Source of the DNA: Sorghum bicolor
Taxonomy: Eukaryota; Streptophyta; Magnoliopsida; Poales; Poaceae
DNA: 64,000 nucleotides
Direction of reading: 5' to 3'
Assembly: GCF_000003195.3 (NCBI RefSeq)
Contig: NC_012872.2
Span: 23,522,066-23,586,065, forward strand
Position numbers and translations under genes: made by a program. The first letter of the stretch is position 1. Each line of letters begins with the position of its first letter. Below, in pieces: positions 43,724 through 53,337 of this stretch. The notes below the pieces were generated by a model. That model had not been told where the DNA came from, did no database searches, and saw only the letters and a program-made list of their open reading frames with translations.

Positions 43724-44738
43724 GAAATTCTTTACATATCCTTTATTAGAAACAACCATGTGTTTGCAGTTTGCAGATCAGACGATAACTTTTCCAAAAG
43801 GAATAGTGAGGAACCTTTGTGTCCGAGTTGGTACCTTATATGCCCCAGCAGACTTCGTAGTGGTAGAGACCGGAAATGATGAGAGAGCACCTATCATCTT
43901 AGGGAGGCCATTCTTGAATACCACGGGAGCTATCATGTACGCCAGTGCTGCCAAGATCAGTTTCTACGTCAAAGGGAAGAAGGAGACATTTTTCTTCAAG
44001 AACAAGACTACACAAATTCCAGATCAATCCAGAAGTAAATCAAGGAAGAGGACCAACAGGAGAAACAGGAACAAGCAAATGTGGACCGAGTCAGCTAAGA
44101 TGGTCACTGTAGTTCATGGAGGCCAAGATCACCAACTTAAGTCACCGTTTTTGACTAAGAAGGACGACCCAGGAATGCCAAGCATCTACTGCTCCATAAA
44201 TGGATACAACTTCTACAAGACGATTTGCGACACCGGATCAGGCGTCAACATAATGGCCGCAGTCACCTAGCGGCTCTTGTTCGGAACCATGCCACTAAGA
44301 CCAACATACATTCAGCTCCAGATGGCAGATCAGACATTTCGAGAAGTTCAAGGAATAGTATCTGATGTCCCAGTCAAAATAGACGATCACTTTGTCTACA
44401 CAGACTTTCAAGTTGTTGACATGGGAGAAGACGAGTACGATCCACCCATCATCCTTGGAAGACCGTTCCTCAGCACCGTTAAAGCAATTATCTACATTGG
44501 AACCGGAGAAGTCCATATGCACTTCCCCTCAGAGAAGGTACGCCGTTATTTTACTGACCCTAACTATATCATTGAAGAATCTAAGCAGGTCAGAAAGAGA
44601 CGCAACCGCAACCAGAGGAGCCAGATCATCAAGGATGGATGGGCAGACTATGAAGGAGAAGTTGTAAGGTCAGAAGACATAGAGTTTAAACAAATTATCC
44701 AGAGGAGATTGAAGCACCGAGTCAGGTGTGGAAAATGA
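43625..44738 (+). pseudogene. TE-F tandem retropepsin-like domains
   Basis: Unit 1: CDFGSSVNII at about 43677-43705 and ILGRPFLNTTGA near 43896-43930. A basic linker (SRKRTNRRNRNKQ) follows. Unit 2: ICDTGSGVNIMAAVT at about 44223-44265, then ILGRPFLSTVKA near 44448-44485. Between the two motifs of unit 2 a TAG at 44268-44270 interrupts an otherwise continuous frame that ends at 44738. Each unit has the D-x-G loop and the hydrophobic-hydrophobic-G motif expected of a retropepsin protomer, so the encoded chain would hold two protomers, as in a single-chain pepsin-like fold. The same pair is in TE-C. Role: probably Gag processing. Unit 1 has the D-F-G variant usual near Athila and Tat; unit 2 has classical DTG. 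Confidence 0.78.
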
Positions 44739-46961
44739 AGATAACTATACATGAAGAGGAGGCGCTGCCGGAAGTACCGACTACGCCACCCAACGAACCT
44801 CACGACGATTAAAAAATTGGAGAGTCCCGTTCGGAGGACTTAAAAACACCGAACGCCTTGCCAAGAGGTAAACTTGGAAGTTATCCTTTCCCTTTTAATC
44901 ATTTCAATTATTTCAAATAGTTTACTTAGTTAATCATGTTCGTATTATCCTAAAAAAAAATAAAAATGTGAAAAACAGTAAGCCCCATGTGAGTAGACGA
45001 GTGGCATAAAACCCATAAGTACATTCACTATGGTGGCATAAAAATAAAATAATTATTTTTCTGCTTTATAAAAATAAAAATATAAAAAAACAGGGAGTAA
45101 TAATTATTAAGGAGTCTCAAGATAATAAAGGCTAGATATTTATGCTAACACTTAATCAGTTCTACGAGCTTTGTTGTCTATTTGAACTCCACAGAATTTA
45201 AGAATCAAGAAGACTTGCAGACGGAGGACATTCTAATCGCTGTCAGAATGCTGCTGACTTTCAAATACACCTCTGCCACCTGCTAGCTACATCAAGAGAA
45301 ATTACGTCAAAATTCAGCTTGGGGGAGAGCACCCTCATTTACCTCGATAAGTATTTCTATCTATCTTTATACTTATATTATTAAACTATGGAAAACCAAA
45401 TAAAGATTTTATGCTTATATATATATGTCTTTTGCTTAGTGTGTTTAATAAATAAATAGAGTGGCTATGCTAATCTGTATCTAAATAAAACTTAAGCATG
45501 AATATGATGAATAGTTGCTCTGCCTAATTTGCAAATTTTAATTTCTCTCTCAAGTTTAGATATAACTGTTATAATTTAAAGCTTGCTCTAGACCTAAACT
45601 TGTGGGATGAAAATTTGATCTGAAGTCTAAGTTGTTAACGGATACGATATGGGAAGGTTGAGCTGCTGTTTATCTGTTCCTAGAGATGCTAGAATTCTGG
45701 AGAATTTTATCTTTGAAAATCTTTAAAATGTTGCATGATGAGTTCCTGTATGATGAGAGTTTAAATTCCTACCACAGCCATATATACATGCTTGCTAGAC
45801 TTTGAGCCACACATTTACTATTTACTGCTTATGAGCATTGAGTGTGGTCAAGCTGTGTAGACCCTTAGGAGCTTGTCATGTGGTTAAATCAAGATTTCAC
45901 TTGCACGTTCACTCATATATGCTACTTCTATTCCGGAAGTACCATCCACATGTATCCACCCATTCCATCTCCAGAATCACCCAAAAATATTCTACTCCTA
46001 ATCCGGGAGAGAGTAACCAAAAATATTTTTGTTTTCCCCTTGTGAAATAAATGCTCAAGTTATCTTGTTACTACCACTTGCTATATTATCTCAAGATATG
46101 AATGCTCTAAAAAAAGAGAAAAAGAAGGTACGAGGAAATAAAAAGGAGCAAGTGCTCGGAACCTCGAAAGAAAAAAAAAGTGAGACGAGAGGTAAAAATG
46201 GACAAGTGTCCGACAGTAGAATTAGGGGTGCAAGATACCCACCTGAGAGAAAAGAAAAAGAAGAGCATCTCATTCTCCTCATAAAGTTTCAAAGGCAAGG
46301 AAGGTATGTATCCCCTCAAAAGAGCAAAGTAGAATTAGACTTCCACCACCATTGTTACCACATTGTTATCACCATCATCACCATACACCATTCATTCGCC
46401 ACACAAGCACATCTTGATTAAACTTATTGATTTGTTTCTTTGGATCCATGGTTTGACTATGCAATAAATGTCTTGTAAGTATGTATACTTTATCTCCCAC
46501 CTATGAGCTCCAGATATTAAAGCCTTATTAGAGTAGGATGAGAGAGAAGGCAATGTCACTATGCCTCATACCACAAATACTATATATCTTGAGAGAAGGC
46601 ATATACCATCACTGCCTTGGTAAGCATCCAAAAATACCACAAAAGAGAGACCTGAGAGAATCATACAAGGAATCTCTGAGTTTTATTTGAAAATCTGCAA
46701 AAACCCCAGAGCTATAGCTGATGAAGAATAAGAGACATGGCACTTGGCTAGACTGTTCTATCTTTTAGCCACTCAAGACAGAAGTGACAGTTACAAGTCC
46801 CATGGTGAAGGTAAAGTAAGTAAGTTTTAAGTCATGACAGTTTACTCTAACTCAGAGATGAGATCTTATTTAAAAGCATGTGTACCGTTAATTTTTAAAT
46901 ATATTGCAACAACTTATGATCCATAGCTGAGTCTATCCTTGCTCAGGGACGAGCAAGAGGT
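44739..46961 (+). other. TE-F long 3' non-coding segment
   Basis: About 2.2 kb without a credible gene. It contains an internal purine tract at 45315-45328, AT-rich runs, and a purine-rich block at about 46085-46270 that is highly similar to TE-C. The frame 46029-46421 arises from this purine block and is not called. Confidence 0.7.
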
Positions 46962-46976
46962 AAGCTTGGGGGAGTT
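46962..46976 (+). other. TE-F terminal polypurine tract
   Basis: AAGCTTGGGGGAGTT directly before the 3' LTR TGTTGACGG. Confidence 0.85.
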
Positions 46977-48629
46977 TGTTGACGGTCCTTAAGTATCAAA
47001 TTTAATTATCAAAGAAATAAAGAAAAGGATCCAAATGAAATCAAGATCTAGATTTAGGGTTTTATCTGACAGAATTCCACGAGTTTTGGTGTTTGTCTAT
47101 TTCTGCAGGGGGTTATCAGGAATTATGGAAGAAAGGCCCACATGTCGGGATTACGTAAAGATATTAACGTGCTGTGCAATTATCTTACATCTAGAAGACT
47201 CCAGAAGCCACGAGACCGAAGCGGAGGCGAAACGGGGCCAGCGACAGGGCGCCCGCCCTGTCCTACTGGGCGCCCGCCCCCTCCAGGAGTCCAATCAGGA
47301 CTCTGCTTTGCGGGAGATCTCCACCGACCTAAAGGATGAATCTAAACCATACAATCTATGTCGGTTTGATCCAAGGGCCCATATTCACTTGAAGGGACTA
47401 GAAAACCAGACCCCCTGGCCCCTGGAGGAGAGAGCCTCTCAACCCTAATTCATTGTTCCATCAAGGGAGAAGAAGCCTCTGATCAAGATTAGAGCCACCA
47501 CATCAATTAGACATCTAGATTAGCATAGCTACATAGGATTAGAACTAGAAGGAGTCAATCTTCGATTGGTTTCCGGATCTGTCAGGAGGATTCTTGGTAA
47601 TTCTCTAATTGTGCTTCTAATTGCTTTCTAATTATCTTTGTTCTTCAATATTATGAATATGACTTTGTTCTACTTCAATATATTGCTTATGACTTTGCTC
47701 TACTTGCTTATATTCAAGATTATATTGTTCTTAGTTTATCATAGTTATGTACTTGGCTTAGTTAGATTCGATTTATATACATGCTTAGGATCGTATAGCG
47801 TTTATCCATCGGATCCATGGGTAAATGATAGATATTGTGTAGGCGTGGTGCTTATACCGTATTTATCTGCGATTGTACCTAATATGCCAGATCGTGGGGT
47901 GGTTCGTGATAGTGATAGCTTCATTGATTCTTATATAGTCCCCCTCTCGTGTATTGGGCTGGCAGAGCAACATTATTACAGGGGAGTGATTGCTATGTTT
48001 CTCATATTCCTTGCTAATATCACTATGCATGGGCGTAGTCTTGTCTCACAATGATTGCTAAGTATGCTTGCACTAACTATGATATGCTAGACTATATAGT
48101 TAAGAATAACTTAGGGAATATTCTTGTAGTTCGTTCTAATACCATGTTAATGACTTTCTAGAGTATCTAATTGAGGTGCTTATCATATTTATTATGTGGC
48201 TAGATCAGATTAGTTATCCTTGTCACTATTATTATTTCATATATCTTTTATGTGACACTTATCTCTGTGTGAAGAGTTAGATAAATGTTCTCAATTATAC
48301 ATGCAATGATAGATGCTCAATCTCATATTCTATTCTGTAATCAATATTGATGATTGCTAATCCCTTCCCAGTGGTAAAAATATAAATAACGATACCTGGA
48401 ATACTTCCCGGTTAAAATGCTACATCGGTATTAATCTGTGCGCTTGCAGATCCCATTCATTATTTATTTAGAAGAGCAATTGCATATTTCAATACCGCGT
48501 CTCTCATGTCATGTTGGGGATGACAACTTGGCTTAAGTGGTGTGAGGGATAGGTTTGGCATTTTTGGCACCGTTACTAGATTTAGAGAACTTAGTCTACT
48601 TTTGGTAATGATGTTAAGAATACCCAACA
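46977..48629 (+). repeat. TE-F 3' LTR (1653 bp)
   Basis: Partner of 40737-42366. The TATA box is changed to TAGAAAA at 47399-47405. The conserved U3 frame is open at 47035-47448. Confidence 0.95.
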
Positions 48630-48634
48630 GTTCA

Positions 48635-48793
48635 CACAAACACAAGCATAGAAAGCATAATTAATCAAGTTAAAGCACACTCAAGCATAAAATGACATGG
48701 CTCAAGGTAGATGATGATCATGATATGCTTGAGTAGAAGATGATGCTCATGTTATGCATATGATTTTTGCAACCATAACACTGGGGTGTTACA
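48635..48793 (-). repeat. TE-B 5' LTR, terminal 159 bp
   Basis: Completes the TE-B 5' LTR after TE-F; ends TGGGGTGTTACA and matches 3742-3902. Confidence 0.9.
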
Positions 48794-49360
48794 GTATTCA
48801 TACGGAACTTGAGAACTTGCCGAGTTTGACTCAATGAATCCCTAAGAACTCGTAAGTAAAAAGAAAATATGCAGGTTGACGAAGTCGTCAAAAAGTAGAT
48901 GCTGGAATAGATATAAAAACTTGTGTTTGATTGATTGTGTATATCTTTTTACATTGCTACGAGGTTTATATTTATACCCTGTCCAAAATAGTCACAATGA
49001 GACACGACTAAGACTCTAATTCCAAATCGAACGGAATCCGTACGTAAAACAAACTCTAACAACTATTGACAACATTAATCTATCCACCATAGGCGATCAG
49101 CACACCGTCATCACCTGCGCCTCCTTCTGCCATTATCGGCAAATCACCTTCCATCGGTATCGGCAACCTTTAATATCGACCATTGGCACAGATCAACCAC
49201 CATTCCTGGACTTAGTCATATTCTGCTATTCTGCCATCGACATCATAGCTTCATCGGCAGCTCCCCTGCTAACCAATCATAACTTTCTCGCCTGCCGATC
49301 TGTATTTCATTAACTCCTAGATATGTGTCTAGAGATACATGTCCAAAAATGGTGTCAACA
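48794..49360 (-). repeat. TE-G 3' LTR, U3 portion
   Basis: On the minus strand it starts TGTTGACACCATTTTTGG at 49360, next to a purine tract, and continues to the TE-B insertion point. The rest would lie on the other side of TE-B outside the window. Confidence 0.75.
48969..48976 (-). promoter_or_regulatory. TE-G LTR TATA box
   Basis: Minus strand TATAAATA in GGGTATAAATATAAACC, about 385 bases from the LTR start; a good core-promoter match for leftward transcription. Confidence 0.6.
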
Positions 49361-49376
49361 CATGCCCCCCAATTTG
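49361..49376 (-). other. TE-G polypurine tract
   Basis: Minus strand AAATTGGGGGGCATG immediately before the LTR terminus. Confidence 0.8.
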
Positions 49377-49761
49377 GAGTATAAAATCATTAATGCTCCG
49401 AAATTCTCTCTAATAATGGCGCAATTTCCACAGTAATTTCTCTTCTCACAGTGATTAATTACTAAATCCAAACAACCTCAGCCCGAATCTCTAGCATATA
49501 CCTCGAATCCCTCAACTTCTCGAACCGAATCTCCCTACATATCCACTCATCAGCAACTTTTCCATTAGAGTGGACTGCCGATGTGTCGACCCGGAGATCT
49601 TACACAGTAAAATATCTCCCAAAATCATGACCGCTTGCTGTCAAATCACCTGTACAATCCCTTGATTACCGTGCAAACAGTTACCATATCCACCTAAACA
49701 CCCTCGATTTTCACGGATGCAGCAAAGAAATAAGTCAGAAATGCCCCTGCTCACTTTACCC

Positions 49762-49769
49762 TATAAATA
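49762..49769 (+). promoter_or_regulatory. TATA box of the PMD gene in TE-G
   Basis: TATAAATA about 150 bases upstream of the PMD ATG at 49921, followed by a pyrimidine-rich stretch. It faces opposite to the LTR promoter, which suggests that the PMD gene had its own transcription unit. Confidence 0.55.
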
Positions 49770-49920
49770 CTTCCTTCCTTGGTACTCCTCCATCTTGTCA
49801 TTCTACATCCTCCAAACCCATCTTTCTGGCGGCGGCATCGTTGAAGAGCCCAACAACTTCCTGTGAGGATCTTCCTCATTAGTTCTCCAAGCCTTCGAAC
49901 CTCTTCTCCCTTGGGAAGAA

Positions 49921-52900
49921 ATGGCCGTCAACTTCGTTGTCCCTGAGGTCAGCCTAGTACCATCTTTCTTCTTTTTACCGTACTTTCCATGTTTTGCACA
50001 GTTATTTACTTAGTATTCCTTTCTTTTCTTTTCTCTATTCTTCCAATCTTTAAGTATTTAGGAATTGGCTGAGAAAATCATTATTCCTACCGAACATCCT
50101 CACCTTCAAAGTTTTGGCCCGTTGGGCAACCCGGATCCTACCGATCTGATCAATGTGGAAACAAATAGGATCCCTTTTAGAGGTGAGAATTTCTCCTTAG
50201 ATCTGTGGAATGACACCTTCTGATCCTGGCCCAGTTCTACTAAGGGAAGGAAGGATTGGTTCTTGAGAGTTAGCAACTCAAATGAAGTCCAATGGGGTGA
50301 GCGAAAACTAGACCAGTGTATCAGACTATCCATTGCCGATGTGGAAAGAAATGAATCACTATTGATAGCAGCCTCGTATTTTTGGTCAGACATGGTCAAT
50401 GCTTTATTATTTGGCCATGGCCCTGCTTCTCCCACCCTTGTCAATGTACTTATGCTCACCGGTTTGGAAATTGCGACTGCCGATGATAGTCACCTGTTTG
50501 ATAGCAAGGCCGAACGCAAAGTAGAAACTCGCAACATCGGCGGCTGGTCAGGGTATATCCAGAAGTACCGAAAAACAGGACCAGTTGGGCAAAGGGAACA
50601 GGCCATCTTTCTGAACATGTGGCTAGATAAATTTGTCTTCTGCGGCTGATCAGTAGGGCCAACTTGTGTTAATCTATAGGCAGCAGAGAAATTAGGCGAT
50701 GGTGGTCGATTCCCTCTTGGACGACACCTACTAGGCTCTGTTTACCACCTCCTTCATCAAGTAGCTGAGAAACTTCTGTTAGGTCAACCCATCGACAACA
50801 TAATAGGCACTTGGTGGTTCATCAACATGTGGCTTAATGTTCACATGCATAAACGCCTTCGGTTCGACCTCTTTGCACAATGATTTCCCAGAGATATCGC
50901 CGAAGACCATGAACTAGCAGACGAAGAATCGGCAACTCACCCACCCCTGAACTATGGTGAGGCTGCTATTGTCCTACTTGGCACTAGTGGCTATGAAGAC
51001 CAGGTTAGCCGATTCTTCTAGACTATGTATGATGGCCTTCCCAAAGATCAGCAGGCATGGATGCCTTGTGAAGACCCGAAACCAGATTCCCGCTTACTTT
51101 CCACACTTTTGATGATGTTCTCAACAAAGATAATGACTTGATGATGGCAATTATCACTCCAAGGGCCATCCCAGTGAATATTTTCGGCAATGGGAAGAAC
51201 ACTAACCCCACTTATGAATTTTATAACCCATCGGCACTAGCTCGTCAACTAACTTTTGGCCAACTACAGATCAGACTTTGTTATGCCAATGTGGTGAAGC
51301 CATGGGAAACTATAACCAGTGAACTTGAGTGGATAAGGATAGCCCAGCTTCAACCAAATGCCGATACGTCAGATATCGATTTATCGGCTTAGATCCTGGC
51401 CCTCTTCATTACTCATATGTACAAACAGTGGTGGGAAGAATGGAAGGAACCCTTGTTCGGCATATCAGCTCTGACATACCGTGGCATGATCGATCCCAAC
51501 TATAAGGTTCCCGATAACACTGTAAGTCTTCGACCGATATCTTAGTTCCTTTGTCACTTTTGTTCCTTTCGGCAAATTACATGTTTCCATTTTAATAGGT
51601 TGACAATCCAGCCCCGATAGTCAGCAGCAGTGGAACGTGCGCTTCAAGAAGATGACTACCAAGCGGTCGAAGACATTCCCCTCGATTGCCGCTGCCACTC
51701 TGGCACATGCTTTCAAGGTAGACTCTTAATTTCCTTTGTTTATACCGATTTTATCCCAAACTCATATAATCTTTTCAGGGCACATCGACTACCACGGGGA
51801 CCTCATCGGTAACTTTTATTGTTCAACAAAATTTCATCAATATTTTTCTATGTCTTTACTCATGAAACCTTTGGTTGTTGTAACAGCAAACTGGCAAATC
51901 GACGAAGACCAGAAGTGCCCAAACAAGTGTCGATGCCCCCAGCCCAGCCAAGCCAAGAGAAAAGGCCCCAAAAGCACCAAATCACAGCCAAAAAGCCAAA
52001 ACACCATCTCCTCCTCTTTGTCCAGCATCGCCGATTCATGTAGAGTCGTCACCTTCGTCACCAGAAATCCTGATACAACAAGTACCGTCTCCTCCTCGTC
52101 CAGCACCTCAGCCACAAGAAGGACCAGCCGATGTGCCTGAGCAGATTGCTGATTCAGCTGATCTGAGCATATCATCAGTTGTTCCTCCAGAACAAACGAG
52201 CACTGCACCCCCTCAAGGTAAAGTACTGATCATATCGTTATCACCGATGAATTTTATTTTTGTAAATCATAATCACCCTTGTAATTTCTCAGTTGATATT
52301 ATCCCATCGGCAACTTCAGCCGATCAGTCCATAGTACCGACTGCATCTCCAAGCCAGAGGCGCGAAATCACCCTGAAGCAAGTAAGTATCTGATTTCTAT
52401 CCTTTATATTATCAACATTTGGTCATCGGCTAATTTATCGCCATCCCCCTTTTAGGAACAAGATTCTTCAGATAGCTTATTCTCCTTCGCCATTGACATT
52501 TCTAATGACGAGGGTGAAGAGGCAATTTCTTCTCAGGCAGTAGGAATCTCATCGTCAGATATTAAGGCTAAGCTGGAAGATTTCTTGGCTCTACTTCATC
52601 AAGACACAGCCCAGCTAGTCTGATCCAGCCAAAGCTTTATTCTGATCCAGCCAAAGCTTTATTCAAGACTCTTCGTGGTCCGATCCCAGCCAAGAAGTCC
52701 TATTACAAGCTACACACTTAGAGAGCCGCCAACTCCAATACCAGAAGGCTACTCAGCATCTTGCCGATAGAGCAACTTACGCCCAGCTCACATAGGAGGT
52801 AATGCAAGTAAAGTGTATTGCTGATGAGAAACACAAGAGCATCGTCATTCCGTAGTCTTTAGGGGATGAGCTGAAGCAGAAGATTTCTGATCTATCGGCA

Positions 52901-53158
52901 AGAAGGGAAACCTTACTAGCTGAGCTCAAGCAAGTAGAAGAGGCTCTAACCCAAGCTCAACAAGAAGAAAGTCAGCTACCTGAAATGCTCAAGACTCTTC
53001 AGCAAGAAAGAAACACCCAAGCCCACAAAGCACTGCAGATGAAGAAGAAGCTGCAGCCGATAGAAGGTTCTGCCAATGAAGATATTCGAGAAATAGAAGA
53101 AGCCAATCAGATTCGTCTGCGCGCCATATCCACTATCCAAGATCTATTGAACATATGA
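49921..53158 (+). pseudogene. Plant mobile domain (aminotransferase-like) gene carried antisense in TE-G, degenerate
   Basis: ATG 49921 opens a 9-codon exon; a GT...AG intron (49948-50061) joins it in frame to a second exon. The peptide has WFLRVSNSNEVQWGERKLD, YFWSDMVNALLFGHGPASPT and GWSGYIQKYRKTG, the pattern of the PMD family (PF10536), found both in transposons and in host silencing proteins such as MAIN and MAIL1. Stops at 50221, 50647 and later positions break it. Downstream parts (about 51020-51520, with FGNGKNTNPTYEFYNPSALA) continue the domain; further GT...AG introns are likely (for example one ending near 51599). The 3' end encodes a glutamine/lysine-rich coiled coil (about 52860-53155) stopping at 53156-53158. 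It is convergent with integrase and ends 179 bases from it. Antisense PMD frames have been reported in plant Tat elements, to my recollection. Confidence 0.78.
52620..52663. repeat. 22-bp tandem duplication in PMD region
   Basis: CTGATCCAGCCAAAGCTTTA plus two bases, present twice in direct succession. Not a multiple of three, so it shifts the PMD frame. Confidence 0.85.
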
Positions 53159-53337
53159 GCTCTTCATCGGCAACTTGTTCGATTCTGCCTTTAGGAAACT
53201 TTTATTATTTTGGTCTAGCCGATAAGACTGTTATTGGCAGTTTTAAACACCATGCACGATCCCAGACACAGTTCATCTAGCCGATAGGAGTGTTATCAGC
53301 ATTTAAACTTTCACGCATCAATCCAGATACTTGGATA

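Larger units (their letters stand above)
40737..48629 (+). mobile_element. TE-F: complete non-autonomous Tat-type element (7893 bp) encoding gag and a doubled protease only
   Basis: 5' LTR 40737-42366, perfect tRNA-Asp primer site, gag, zinc-knuckle segment, two retropepsin-like domains, about 2.2 kb of non-coding sequence, purine tract, 3' LTR 46977-48629 and GTTCA duplications. No RT, RNase H or integrase motif occurs in any frame. LTRs differ by about 20 substitutions by eye and a 21-base GC-rich indel, so the insertion is older than TE-D but younger than TE-B. Its 3' half is shared with TE-C and its gag with TE-A. An autonomous Tat element would have to supply pol. Confidence 0.92.
3124..48793 (-). 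mobile_element. TE-B: Tekay-type chromovirus (Ty3/gypsy), old, interrupted by four other elements
   Basis: Leftward element with 5' LTR at 36377-40736 plus 48635-48793 (about 4.5 kb once TE-F is removed), an initiator-Met primer site, ORF0, gag, pol with chromodomain, a purine tract and the start of the 3' LTR (3124-3902). LTR termini are TGTAACACCCC and TGTCACAG read from the plus-strand left end. It lies in the 3' LTR of TE-G, with target-site candidate GTATT at 48794-48798. TE-A, TE-C, TE-D and TE-F are inserted in it. Its two LTR copies differ by many substitutions and indels of about 35-40 bases, and its genes carry stops and frameshifts, so it is clearly older than TE-D. Confidence 0.88.

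Noticed and set aside
46029..46421. Lysine- and histidine-rich frame of 130 codons in the TE-F 3' region
   Set aside because: Generated by a purine-rich tract; the matching TE-C sequence does not keep the frame over its length.
49921..53158. PMD gene as a genuine host gene
   Set aside because: It lies between integrase and the purine tract of TE-G, shares the TE-G GCCGAT bias and is full of stops, so it belongs to the element.
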